A stretch of 64,000 nt of DNA, taken from Rhinocladiella similis (taxonomy: Eukaryota > Ascomycota > Eurotiomycetes > Chaetothyriales > Herpotrichiellaceae). Positions 24,075 to 34,520 of this stretch are shown one piece after another. A program made the position numbers and the translations under genes. Each line of letters starts with the position of its first letter. Position 1 is the first letter of the stretch. The notes beneath the pieces were generated by a model that was not told the DNA's origin, searched no databases, and saw only the letters and a program-made list of their open reading frames with translations. The stretch covers positions 2,108,001 to 2,172,000 of the forward strand of contig JAMRYE010000011.1 of assembly GCA_024082115.1 (NCBI GenBank), written 5' to 3'.

Positions 24075-24159
24075 AGCACCGTCACCGTGGCGCCCCTCGC
24101 TTCTGGAGTTCAATGGCTGAAGCCAGTATTCCAAAGCTGGCACCAATGACCACGACTTT
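24075..24159 (-). pseudogene. Relic of a Rossmann-fold FAD-dependent oxidoreductase N-terminus
   Basis: On the minus strand from 24159, a frame reads KVVVIGASFG then ILASAIELQKRG, the beta-alpha-beta dinucleotide fold of FAD monooxygenases/DAO oxidases. After GAGGGG (about 24094) the frame shifts by one, and the expected ATVTVL strand continues in another frame, followed by a stop. The second Gly of GxGxxG is already Ser. Flanking minus-strand sequence has many stops. It is read as a decayed, truncated gene; how far it extended cannot be told. Confidence 0.55.
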
Positions 24160-26067
24160 CTACCTACCGAGCAATCCATTTACGATGCCATTGGCCTCGG
24201 CCATAATGAGTAGGTGCCTTCAACTATACAGTTCTCACAGATGGATGGACTATCTTTTCCTTGTGTGGAGAAAGCCAGACTATTCCCACCTGGTTGTGAT
24301 TGGATTCCGGAGAGAAATCGTGCTGCTTGTTCCGACTTCCGTTCGGGTTTGCAGCCCTCGACCCGGGGAGCAATCGTCACATCACTTCTAGCATCTGGCT
24401 GCTTACCCTTTCCTGGGCACGTCTATACACGTGCTGAAGATCATTCTGAAGTTTCTCGAGCAACACTGAGGGTCTAAGATTAGTTCGAGCCAACATCCCT
24501 ATTCATTGCTTCTTCGCTCTAGGCCTCGCATATCTTTCATTTGTCGAGGAACACATGATGAGCCTGGGAGAATTGTATAGCTACAGCGGTGAGGTCTATT
24601 TTCTATACAGAAGGCCGATGTTTCCACTCGGTCGGAAAGGACGTCTGCTCCAAGATCCCCTTTCACAACACCACCGGTCTACAGAGAGTCTGTGGGGTTC
24701 TCAACTAGAGCGTAAAGCTGCTTCCAGGTCGATTTCTCCAAACCTTACAGCATGCATGATGGCAATCTCGTTTAGGATTTTCCTCTCAAGCTTAGCTGCA
24801 AAATTGAGACGCATTTTGGGGAAGAATTTCTGTGGAACAACCAACCGTGGCCCTGGCCATCTATAGTGGTTATCGTCGGATTTGTTTCGTTACGAGCAGA
24901 GAGCCGTACAGATGCCATGTAGTTAATGATGGTATCTTGTCTGACCGGATCTCCATGAACAGAAACGAATCAACCCAGAAATTCGAAGCAGTTTTGTCAG
25001 CAACCAAGGAGGCATGTAGCACGCGGTAAGGAATAAGGGACAGACTGTGGCATTCGTTGAGAAAGTGACATAATAGTTCTGCCTCGGTTTTCCCGCTCTC
25101 CTGTGACTGCGAAGGGTCCGAGGCAGCGTAGAAATGGCCATTTGACTGTAGACTAATTCATAATCGTCAGTCGTGGAGATGAAGCGTGCGGCATGAAAGC
25201 GCTGCTGAAGATGATAACGTCGATACTTGCGACACATTGAGAACAGATCTTCCGTCCTGGCACAGCTCTCGGATGAGAGACGAGAAAGGCACACTGTATG
25301 CCGGCAAGAGAGTAACGAATCGTAGAGGACGAGCTTGGTCCTAGTTCTGCAATACTCAGGCGTTTCCATCATGATTATCAGGTCCACGGAATGAACGACA
25401 CGTCCCGAGTAGATGTTTTCTGTGAGCCCCAGTTTCTAAACCCTACAGTATGTTTTGGACGGCGAGATGTTGGAGATTGAATGTACCGCGTTGCCGATCA
25501 TGGGTGTCGTCTCGTACCACAATCACAATTATGTCGTTGAGCGCCTTTGTTCGTGGACCTGTGGAAAGCTGAAGGGGTTTATTGACTTCGAGACAACATC
25601 AAACATCCAGAAGGCATCCAGGATACCGAAGACATTCTCATCCGCTATAATAGATGATGGTTTCTGGCCAAACTGACATAGCAACGTATAAAAGAGAGGC
25701 ATGTTGCTTTACAGTGTAACTTTTCAGCACTAGAAAGTAAAGTACAGCTCGTCGTCTCTAGGCGGTGCTAGGCGCCGGACCCTCTTAAGAGGCGCTACCC
25801 CCACTAAGGCAGTTGATAGACACTCAGGATTCTTCGACCAGCCTATCATTCATTCTGTCTTCTGCTCGTGGCTCTATAAGTCTTTCACAGATAGAGAGCC
25901 GTCTACATTCTTGATGTTAAATTAACGGACCAGCACGCACACTTGGCGGATGCACCTAGGCATGGAGAGGTATTTAATGGGCAGCCTCTACTTCTCAGCC
26001 GACGGGCCTGAGACGACGCCATCAAAAGGTCTTCACAGTCCTCAGTAACAGTTTCTATCTAAACATC
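24160..26067. other. Gene-poor 1.9-kb stretch with possible coding remnants
   Basis: Minus-strand frames at about 24180-24380 and 24750-25390 look locally protein-like but are broken by stops and frame changes and match no family I can name. The plus-strand part near 26067 should hold the promoter of the secreted PHP gene. It contains the 12-bp perfect palindrome CCTCTTAAGAGG at 25781-25792 and a TATTTAA at about 25971. Confidence 0.4.
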
Positions 26068-27573
26068 ATGGGAATCACAAAGCTATTCAAGTCGCGTCTG
26101 CTTTACGCAGTACCTGTCTTCCTGGTGTGCGGACATGGATACGCTGACTCAACTACGCATCTTACTTTGACTGGCCACATCACACCGGAAGAGGTGTTCA
26201 GTTTCGGTTACGTTCCTTTCGAGGTCGACCAAGATGTGACATCGATCTTTGTGAATCAAACATACTCTTTCCAAGGCGCCGGAAACTCTCTTGACCTGGG
26301 AGTCTTTGACCCTCGCGGGACCGGAGCCATCAATGCAGAGGGCGGGATGACAGGATCCAGAGGATGGTCTGGAGGGTTCCGGTTCAATTTCACAATATCC
26401 GCGGAAGATGCAACGCCCGGATACGTACGATGAGACATTGAAATTCATCCTTCTCTGTTAAAGCTAACGTTCTCGCAGAATGCCGGCCCCATCCAGGCCG
26501 GCATATGGAACGTCGTCCTCGGGCCCTATGCGACCAATCGTTCTGGTATTGACTGGAAATTGGACATCTCGCTATCTCATTACCCCAAACAGACCTTGTG
26601 GGCGCCTTCGCTAGCGCCAATATATAAAGGTCCCCTTTCGAGCCAAACATGGCTTCGGGGCGATTTCCACATGCATACCATCTACTCTGACGGCAAATAC
26701 CTTCCCAACCAACAGATCAACAATGCCCTATCCCGAGATCTCGACTTCATATTCTTCTCTGACCACAATACTGATACGAGCAACAACAACATCGCCAAGT
26801 GGATTCCGGTGAATGCTTCAGAGCTTCTTATCTGCCGCGCCATTGAGGTGACTACTCGGCAAGGTCACTGGCAAGCTATCGGGCTCCAGCACGCGCAGCA
26901 GGTCGAATGGCGGTACACGAATACCACTGGCGACACGGGCTACGCTGATGCAGCTACACAAGTGTTGAATAGTGGTGGACTTGTTTCAATAAACCACCCC
27001 TTTCAGAACTGCTCGCGCTGTGACTGGACGCTGGATTGGGACCACAATCAAGCAATTGAGGTGTGGAATGGCCGTTTTGATCCTTTGGACGAGGTTGGCG
27101 TGCAATGGTGGCAAGCTGAGCTGGGAAGAGGGAAGAAAATCACAGCTATCGGTGGTAGTGACGCCCACAGCTACCCCGACATCAACGGCCTGCCAACAAC
27201 AGTGGTCAGAGTTGAGGGTGAGAAGAGTCAATCGGCAATTGTGCAAGCTATCAAGAGGGGAAGAGCGTATCTCGTTGAAGGTCCTGGCCAAGAAATCGAT
27301 TTCGCTGTTAAATTTGGCGACAAGACGGCGCACATTGGAGATACCGTACCCCGGCTAGAATGCGGTCCGGATGCGTATGCGACGTTTACAGGAGTTGGGT
27401 TCGCGGGAGCAAATGCCTGCTTCGTCGGTGAAAAGGGCTATTTCAGCAATGTTTCCATTGTGGACGGCCAAACCATTCAACAGCCTCTGCCGGGTGTGCA
27501 GTTTGTCCTAGTTGAAGTGCGGAATTCATCGAACGTCCTCCTAGGGCTGACAAACCCAGTGTATATTGCGTGA
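26068..27573 (+). CDS. Secreted PHP-domain metallohydrolase (CehA/McbA-like)
   Basis: Exons 26068-26424 and 26479-27573 with a 54-nt intron (GTACGA donor, GCTAAC branch); 483 aa. An N-terminal signal peptide is evident (basic MGITKLFKSR, hydrophobic core LLYAVPVFLVC, cleavage around residue 26). A beta-rich N-terminal domain precedes the PHP domain with motif I DFHMHTIYSDG (His183, His185), FSDHNTD (Asp214, His215), SINHPF and GGSDAHSY. These are the expected metal ligands of trinuclear PHP phosphoesterases. The CehA/McbA subgroup hydrolyses carbamate or phosphate esters in bacteria; the fungal substrate is unknown. It is likely extracellular or in the secretory pathway. True ATG; no break. 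Confidence 0.82.
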
Positions 27574-28333
27574 CGAGGCTTTGATCGGGGATAACTGTCA
27601 ATCATCGAGAGGCTGATAGTCTTGATGAGATCGTGGTTCAAAATTTGGTATGGTGTGATCAACTTCTGGTCGCTCCCTCGGCTGTAAATGATTTAGTACA
27701 TTTATAAATTGGTGGTACAATGTAGGACAAAGGAAGATGCTCCACGAAAGGACATCGAAGTCAAAATGATGCAGGTCTTGTACGTAGCACGTATTTACCC
27801 TCTTTGTCTGCGAGCTCTCCACTTTCACAGGGATATGAGTTTGTATGAATCTGAAGATGGCCTCCAGAACAGGTGCTGCGTTGAGAACTCCGCGTACATT
27901 ACAATTCAAACTGGTTTCGCCATGATTGGCTGCAATAGGGGTGTCTGAGCTGGTGCATGAGAGCCAGCTCGTTAACATACTTTCGTGCGTTATGGTCCCG
28001 TTCAAATTCTTGATACTAAGCTATATTGGCCGTGCTATTGATGAGCCTTCTCTATCGAAGCCCAAAGGAATAGTGTTTGTACTGAATAGTGTATATTTTA
28101 TCAACCCGGTGGGTGGGTATCGCCTATGGTGGGGTAGATGGAAGTCCTCCGGAATAGTGCTACTCCGGACTCCACGTCGGATCTGACTCAAGCACGGCAC
28201 AAGATACAGGATCATGCCTCGAAATCTAACTCGCGGCCCGCAGAGCTCTCAGCAAATTCTGAAGGTCGTGTGGTCTGAGCATTCATCATAATTTTCTAGT
28301 TCTTGGGCACTCTACCTTGCCGCAGGTGTCTTC
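27574..28333. other. Convergent intergenic region, 760 bp
   Basis: Lies between the 3' ends of the PHP gene (plus) and the QUTA-like regulator (minus). A 135-codon minus-strand ORF at 27598-28005 has no domain. It should hold two 3' UTRs only. Confidence 0.5.
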
Positions 28334-30613
28334 TTAAGGCGGCATAGCGCTGTAGAAGCCCAAATTGTATCTGAACTGGGAGGAAAGTGCATTCCACTCA
28401 GAATCCTGAGTTGTAGATAGCTCATCTAGCAAACTCTCGATCGTATCTGCTTCTCCTAGACGAGAGAATGGGTCCAAATAGCCACTGCTGGGCTCGGGAT
28501 CGCCGAAATTCGCATCAAGGTCAACGGCTCGGGCGCCGGAAAAGCGTCGAGATCTACCTAGGACATCAGGCGTTAAGGGCGGGAGTTCCATAGAGAGATT
28601 CCTCGGATCGAGGATATCGTTTCCAGTAGCAGTCATGCTATTTGGGAGGGCTGTCCTCTGGCTAATGGTGAATTCACCAGGAGCGACAGGGGTGAAGTAC
28701 ACACGTCCGATGGTGTTGCGATCACTCATCCCTTGTCCTAGAGGAGTGTTTCCAATAGTGTTTCTTTCAGAATATTGCTTGGTATTGTGGATGGATATAG
28801 AACCTCGCTCGGCGCCCATTGTTTCTCGTCCGTGGCGCAGCGTAAGAGCCATTCGCCGGTGAAGATTCACGATACCTTTCCAGGGCTGCTTGCCAAAGGC
28901 CGTTTTGAACAATCTTCTGCAGGGAGTATCACCAGGTTCATCAAGCCAGCCTGCAACTTGAGATACATCTCTGATACATGAGCCGCTCAGGCCTTGTAAG
29001 TAAAAGCGTACCGTTTCGAAAGTAATCCAGAGATTAGCTACAGGAGGCGACGGAGGCCGTACAGCTTGTAGTGTCCCAGTGTTGGAATTCATATGGCAAT
29101 GCTTCGGGATATCAGCTTTCCAGTCTTCCAGCCGCCTGAGGAAGCCACCTAGCGTGGAATGATCATCTGAGCCCAGTCTAGATAGAGAACCGCTTGCTAC
29201 GTCGTTCATCAACATCAGCAGCTTCACATATGCCTTGAACGTGCTTAAGGCTCTGACAGGCTGCGGGGCATGACCAGGTAGGGCGCATGGAACTTCGCTG
29301 TCAGACCATTGATGCCATTCTTCAGGCCGATTCTCGTCAAAGTCTATGTGTCTTTCCATGTCAGCTTGCCGAAGGTGTGGAACAACGTTCAAAGCGGCTG
29401 AGATTATGGTATCGAGAGCAAAAGACGCGAGCAGGCAATATGTGAGTTCGGTTTGATCAAGTTGATCTGACATTGTCGGGTCAATATCATAGCAATTGGA
29501 GCTTTGTAACAATAGCAGCGCTCGAACTGCTTGACCCAGTGTGAGAAATGCGGCCTGCCACCGATCTGCAGCCATATTGAATATGGTCAACAACAGGATG
29601 ACCTGCACATGCTCTAGTCGATAATGGGCGTGGAGGCCTGGCTGGAATGCAACTGCGCTAGCGTAGTAGGTCTCGGCCAACTCGTTGCTAGTCTGATTTC
29701 CCAAGTAAGCTTGATGTTCATCATGGGCTTCAATTGAAAGGGCGAAAATGGCGCACAGAAGCGCAGCTTCATGGGGATGACATCCAGAGCTATCCTGTAC
29801 AGATGACAAGATGCGGACGACATTGTGCCTCCGGACAATAGGTAGCCAACAAGCATTGAAATTGAAATACCTGTCGATAAGGAGCCATGCATCCGGGGGC
29901 AATGGTGGGGGTTTACAGGCTGGTATCTCGGCTTCGCAGATGGCATCAGGTACACTTATCCTCTGTCCAGAAGCACTTTCCATGCCGAGCAGTGTTTCAT
30001 CTGGAATGATAAAACTTGACTCCGCTGCATCGGAAGCAGGATTTAGGTTGGCTACCTCCACTGGGTGTTCCTGTGGGACTTCCCATTGTTGCAAAGGCGA
30101 TGGTAACGTTATGTCTGCTGTTGTTGACGTGTTGCCGTTGTCATCGTGTGATACTGAACTGTGCCCTCTCTCCAGTCTAGCAAGGATGCTGTCAATCTCT
30201 CCACGTAGAGAACTTGTCTCCCAAATCGTTCGCAGTGAATCAGCTGGGCCGAGATAGTCGCTTTGGAATATCACCTTCTCCTCGCTGTCAAATCTGACAA
30301 CTGCTTGTCGCAACAATGTTAAAGCTGTCTCTTCGCTCTTTGGCACAGCTTTGAATACAAGAGCCCATAGGGCTTCGAGAGCGCGCACGTAGCCTGCGGC
30401 GTACCCCCGCTTCTTTGTTGGTCTCTCATACACACACTCAAGACCGGCTTTGGCACAGGCACCACAGGTAGGGTGCTGGCCATCGCATCTGTTCTTACGA
30501 ACTCGACAAGAATCGCAGGCACGAGATACGCGCTTCAGCGAACTTGAGGCGTTGTTGACTGGGGCGGATAGGTCTAGTCGCTGACGCTTCGCTGGCCTTT
30601 CTCTAGATTCCAT
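28334..30613 (-). CDS. Zn2Cys6 activator of the QUTA/QA-1F (quinate utilisation) type
   Basis: Single exon, 759 aa, true ATG. A basic N-terminus leads to the zinc cluster RACDSCRVRKNRCDGQHPTC with Cys 33, 36, 43, 50, 53 and 60. It is immediately followed by KKRGYAAGYVRALEALWALVF, the block that marks QUTA and QA-1F activators. A fungal-TF middle homology region (PDAWLLIDRYFNFNACWLP, HPHEAALLCAIFALS, ADRWQAAFLTLGQAVRALLLL) follows. Family role: a nuclear activator of quinate genes, relieved of repression by QUTR when quinate is present. Its divergent neighbour 433 bp away is the QUTR-like repressor, as expected of a regulatory pair. No intron or break is seen. Confidence 0.85.
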   Translation of the reverse strand: MESRERPAKRQRLDLSAPVNNASSSLKRVSRACDSCRVRKNRCDGQHPTCGACAKAGLECVYERPTKKRGYAAGYVRALEALWALVFKAVPKSEETALTLLRQAVVRFDSEEKVIFQSDYLGPADSLRTIWETSSLRGEIDSILARLERGHSSVSHDDNGNTSTTADITLPSPLQQWEVPQEHPVEVANLNPASDAAESSFIIPDETLLGMESASGQRISVPDAICEAEIPACKPPPLPPDAWLLIDRYFNFNACWLPIVRRHNVVRILSSVQDSSGCHPHEAALLCAIFALSIEAHDEHQAYLGNQTSNELAETYYASAVAFQPGLHAHYRLEHVQVILLLTIFNMAADRWQAAFLTLGQAVRALLLLQSSNCYDIDPTMSDQLDQTELTYCLLASFALDTIISAALNVVPHLRQADMERHIDFDENRPEEWHQWSDSEVPCALPGHAPQPVRALSTFKAYVKLLMLMNDVASGSLSRLGSDDHSTLGGFLRRLEDWKADIPKHCHMNSNTGTLQAVRPPSPPVANLWITFETVRFYLQGLSGSCIRDVSQVAGWLDEPGDTPCRRLFKTAFGKQPWKGIVNLHRRMALTLRHGRETMGAERGSISIHNTKQYSERNTIGNTPLGQGMSDRNTIGRVYFTPVAPGEFTISQRTALPNSMTATGNDILDPRNLSMELPPLTPDVLGRSRRFSGARAVDLDANFGDPEPSSGYLDPFSRLGEADTIESLLDELSTTQDSEWNALSSQFRYNLGFYSAMPP

Positions 30614-31046
30614 CTTTCAGAACCCAGCCCACTCAGTGAGATACTCATCTCTCACAAAGACAGGGGTCGTTCAATCCGTAGTGCGGATAGCAAACACATG
30701 TGTCGAATTCGCCATGCTCGGGTCTGCGAATGGGGAGTTTTCCCTGCTTGGTTGATTAGAGGTAGACAACTCTGGGTGCCAGTTACGGCGGCATAACCTC
30801 TTTGCCCAGACCATTGCTAAGCAACTTGTGTGCAGTTGGCCCAAGCACAGGACTAACAACGCCACCGGCAATTCCTTTCCCCGCGATCCGGCCTGATCAG
30901 CGACCCTAGGCATGATCACAGCGTGCTCTGGTGCCAACGACGACTCCCTTCAATCATCCCGAGCTATCTTGTCCTCTCGGCAAAGATCCATTCTACCACG
31001 CATCATCAGCATAATGATGGCATATGGCTCAAGACCTTCCTAAACT
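30614..31046. promoter_or_regulatory. Bidirectional promoter region of the QUTA-like/QUTR-like pair
   Basis: 433 bp between divergent ATGs. No good match to the GGRTAARYRYTTATCC-type QA-1F site was found by eye. Confidence 0.5.
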
Positions 31047-33563
31047 ATGACGTTGACCACTCGAAGCCCTTCACCTGGTACGCATGGCTTTGGCAGAGAT
31101 ACTTCAATTGTTCTTTTGGGTGCGCCAGGTACGGGCAAGTCAAGCCTGGCCATCCTTGCTTCTACCAGACTCCGATTTCGCCATGTAGAGGTGAACGAGG
31201 TCTTTCTAGAGACCACAGGTCTCTCTCGAGCAGCCTACAGAAAACAGCACGGACCAACAGCAAGTCGAGAGCAACAGCTAGCGGTGCTTCGAGAGATTCT
31301 GACCGGCTGCTCGAGAAATTGCATTATTGTGTTTCCTGGCGATTATGTTGAAGAGAATGGCCTTCTGCTTCTGAAAACGTTCAACCAGGATCATCCGGTC
31401 ATTCATTTAAGGCGCAGCTTGGCGGCTATTCAACAATATCTGAAGCCATTGGAGGCCACGAAGACCGAGCGTCTGGTAGAGTACACTGACCGGATTTACC
31501 GATCATGTTCAAATTTCGAGTTCTACAATCTGGATGAACCAGGACAAGCAAATACTATGGCTACAGACAACAGCAGGATTTCCAGGCCTGGATCTGACCT
31601 CGTGCTGCAACGCCCGTGGCCGCTACGCTTAAAGCATATGGAGGAGAGCTTCGCCCGCTTTTTATCCAATATATTCAGTCAACCAAACACAAGTGAACAA
31701 CACCAAGGACGTATATGCATACCGAAATCCCGCGCTGTGTACACTTACATGCTCTGTCTGACTGTCGATCAGATCCTATCGCCCAACTTTGACGTCGAAT
31801 ATCTAGACTGTGGTGTGGAGGCGTGTCAATTGGCAGTACCATGGCCATCAGAGTCAGAACTATCAGATTTAACCCCTCGCCTGGAGCAGATTACTCGTGC
31901 CTTCGCGACACTTCAAAGACATTTTGATGGCATCCTCATCTATCATGTTCAATTGCCATTCTCAACGTCCAGCTCCCTTCCTCAGTGGTATACTGCTCTC
32001 ATCGAGCACGGAATCCGATTGGCGGCCGATTATTGCACTGTTCATCTCGGTCAGAAGCCCAGTACTTACTCCGGACTCTTCAACCCCCCACGACGTGTGA
32101 GCATTATTGGAGACTATCACGATGAGAATCCAGGCGCCGACGGATGGGGAACTCAGAAACGATGGGAATTGTATCGAATGGCCCAAGAGTCTGGGTTCGA
32201 TGGTGTTCGCTTGTCGCAACGTGCTCTCTCTGCTGATGATAATGCTCGGGCAACCGCTTTTACCGTGCAAGCTGGACGTGTAGGGGGCAAGAGGCCTTTC
32301 CTCATTGCATACAACACGGGATCGCTTGGACGACACTCCCGCTGCTTCAATCAGGTCTTGACTCCTGTCACAACGATGGCGTTGTCTAACGGCTTCGACG
32401 AGTGCTCACAAATGAGGAGCACTGACCATGTCATCACCATTCAGCAATCCCAGAAGGCACTTTACTCGGCTTTCATTTACGACGCCATGAACTATTTCAT
32501 TATTGGAGTTGACGTCTCTTATTCGCTCTCTCCCGTCGTGCATAATGCTTCTCACCAATTCTTTGGCATGCCTCATCGCCTTCTAAAAAGATCATTGTCT
32601 TCTCTTGACGAGCTCCCCGAGCTTTTTCAAGACGCTAATTTTGGAGGGCTCAGTATAGCTCAAGGCTACAAGATGTCAATTTTGCCGCGGCTCACCGTGG
32701 TTAGCGACCATGCACAGAGGATTGGTGCCGTCAACACTGTCATACCTATCCGGGCAGCTTGGGACTACGATCAAAGACCACCTCCTGCTTTTTGGGAGAG
32801 CCGAAACCGATCGGGCCCCATCCATGGCTTTTATGGCGATAACATAGACTGGGTTGGCATGCGACAATGTGTCCTGGAAAATCTCTCTCCCGCCAACGTG
32901 ATCACTGATCGCACTGTTGCCTTGGTGATAGGGGCAGGAGGTATGGCTCGAGCAGCGGTATATGCGCTGATGCAGATGGACGTACATCATATTGTCCTCT
33001 ACAACCGCACATACAGCCGGGCAGTAGAATTGGCACAATACTTCGGTGGTGTTAGCCTCCCCGAGGTAACAGGACAGTTAGGAAGGTTATCACCCGAGTC
33101 GAATCAAGCGGCTTCTGTGACCAACAGAAATTTCCAGCGGTTTCGAGTGCTACAAAGCCTCAACTCGGAATGGTTTAGTGAACTTCTGCAACCTACCATC
33201 ATAATATCCTGCATTCCCTCGTCTCGGATGGCCGGCGAACCTTGCCCAAACTTTAGCCTCCCTGAAAGCTGGATGCGGAGCCAAACTGGAGGGGTCATTT
33301 TGGATCTTAACTACCGCCCTTTGATAACACCACTCCTACGTCAAGCCCTGCAACATTCTGAGAAAGGTTGGGTGGCGGTTGATGGCCTAGAAAATCTTGC
33401 TGCACAGGCTTCAGCACAGTTCGATTTGTTCACTTGTCGAAAATTACCGAAACGATTCATGCGAATTGAAGCACTCAAGGCCTACCTAGAAACCCACAAG
33501 GATGATGAAGAGGTTTGCCAGATTATCCAGCGCCAACTCACCCGTCTTCAAGCCAGAGAGTGA
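31047..33563 (+). CDS. QUTR/QA-1S-like repressor derived from the three C-terminal AROM domains
   Basis: Single exon, 838 aa. Domain order is shikimate-kinase-like (Walker A GAPGTGKSS at 25-33), type I 3-dehydroquinase-like (about 215-460), then shikimate-dehydrogenase-like (about 485-830; DVSYSLSPVVHNASH, VIGAGGMARAAVYAL). In the dehydroquinase part the His of GDYHD (358) remains, but the Schiff-base Lys position reads GVRLSQ with Arg388, so that activity should be lost. The shikimate-dehydrogenase Lys (GYKMS, 542) remains, while NTD reads NID. This fits the known multidomain repressor that binds and inhibits QUTA. It is divergent from the QUTA-like gene. A still-active metabolic enzyme is less likely given length and lost residues. 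Confidence 0.85.
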   Translation: MTLTTRSPSPGTHGFGRDTSIVLLGAPGTGKSSLAILASTRLRFRHVEVNEVFLETTGLSRAAYRKQHGPTASREQQLAVLREILTGCSRNCIIVFPGDYVEENGLLLLKTFNQDHPVIHLRRSLAAIQQYLKPLEATKTERLVEYTDRIYRSCSNFEFYNLDEPGQANTMATDNSRISRPGSDLVLQRPWPLRLKHMEESFARFLSNIFSQPNTSEQHQGRICIPKSRAVYTYMLCLTVDQILSPNFDVEYLDCGVEACQLAVPWPSESELSDLTPRLEQITRAFATLQRHFDGILIYHVQLPFSTSSSLPQWYTALIEHGIRLAADYCTVHLGQKPSTYSGLFNPPRRVSIIGDYHDENPGADGWGTQKRWELYRMAQESGFDGVRLSQRALSADDNARATAFTVQAGRVGGKRPFLIAYNTGSLGRHSRCFNQVLTPVTTMALSNGFDECSQMRSTDHVITIQQSQKALYSAFIYDAMNYFIIGVDVSYSLSPVVHNASHQFFGMPHRLLKRSLSSLDELPELFQDANFGGLSIAQGYKMSILPRLTVVSDHAQRIGAVNTVIPIRAAWDYDQRPPPAFWESRNRSGPIHGFYGDNIDWVGMRQCVLENLSPANVITDRTVALVIGAGGMARAAVYALMQMDVHHIVLYNRTYSRAVELAQYFGGVSLPEVTGQLGRLSPESNQAASVTNRNFQRFRVLQSLNSEWFSELLQPTIIISCIPSSRMAGEPCPNFSLPESWMRSQTGGVILDLNYRPLITPLLRQALQHSEKGWVAVDGLENLAAQASAQFDLFTCRKLPKRFMRIEALKAYLETHKDDEEVCQIIQRQLTRLQARE

Positions 33564-34520
33564 CTCAGAAACACTCCAAAGGAGTGCTGGGAGCCTCTCA
33601 TGCTCAGCGCTTGATAGCAGACATGATGTGTGGTCTCAACGATGTTCACTTGTTCTGCCCGCCAACTCGTTGCACGATATGGGTGTGCGAACGTACGTTC
33701 AAGGAATCTCTTGTCATATCTGAGTCTCAGATCTTCCTACTCATACTAAGACAAGGAGGCAGAGGGTGGTACTGGAAATCCAACGTCTTGCCTCGCACCA
33801 AAACTAATCTGAGATTAGCGCCACAGGAGTAGAGGAGGTCTTCTGCTTGCACATCTAGAGCGAGGCTTCAGCGCGCTGATCTCTCAAGCGAGGCCGTTGC
33901 TTTCAAACCATAGCTTTAGATTTTTTGAGGTTGGCAAAAAGGACAAGTGGGAGTGCTGGCAGATACTCGAGCATAAGCCAACGAACGTTAGAGCTCGGAA
34001 ATCTGTTGGGTCAGAACCGACCTCCGTCGGATCGTGCATTCGAGCATCGCGGCCTCGGATTCAAATTGCGTCGACCATTCTTACGGTGGGAGAGCACGAA
34101 TTGATCGAATATTCCGAAGCCAATGCGCTGGGTTTGGACAATGCCAAAACACTGCGGCATTGCACTTTTCCCCGCGCAAGTTCCGCACTTTACGCTTATA
34201 TCACTGGCGAATGTGCTCTCCTAGTTCTCACGGCCTGTTTTGAGATGGTTCAGAAATTTAGTCTCGGCTGTAGACTCCAGATCCTAACGCTGGTTAGACA
34301 TCTGCCGTTACTGCGTTGATGGACACGCGGAGGTGTGTCGAAACTTAAGGCCCTAGAAGTGGCGGCGAAGTACAAGTCCGGCCCACAATCAACTCCGCCG
34401 CCTAATTCAGAGGCCACATCGAGCGGATCGGTCAGACGGTCAGGCACCTCGCTGGGAGGCGAAGCTAAAATGCAATTCACTGCCCAGCGTAAGTTGAGAG
34501 GGTCAAACTTTGACAACGAC
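33564..34520. other. Intergenic, about 950 bp, upstream of dehydroshikimate dehydratase
   Basis: Between two plus-strand genes. The downstream frame is open from a GTG at 34335 with an ATG at 34470, so a longer N-terminus is possible. No other gene or motif recognised. Confidence 0.45.

Noticed and set aside
24923..25387. 154-codon minus-strand ORF between the FAD relic and the PHP gene
   Set aside because: Locally protein-like pieces occur in several frames, but nothing could be matched to a family or spliced into a gene.
27598..28005. 135-codon minus-strand ORF between convergent genes
   Set aside because: No domain and lies in what should be two 3' UTRs.
31047..33563. Calling the AROM-like ORF a biosynthetic multifunctional enzyme
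   Set aside because: It lacks the two N-terminal AROM domains, has lost the dehydroquinase Lys, and sits divergent to a QUTA-like activator; repressor is the better fit.
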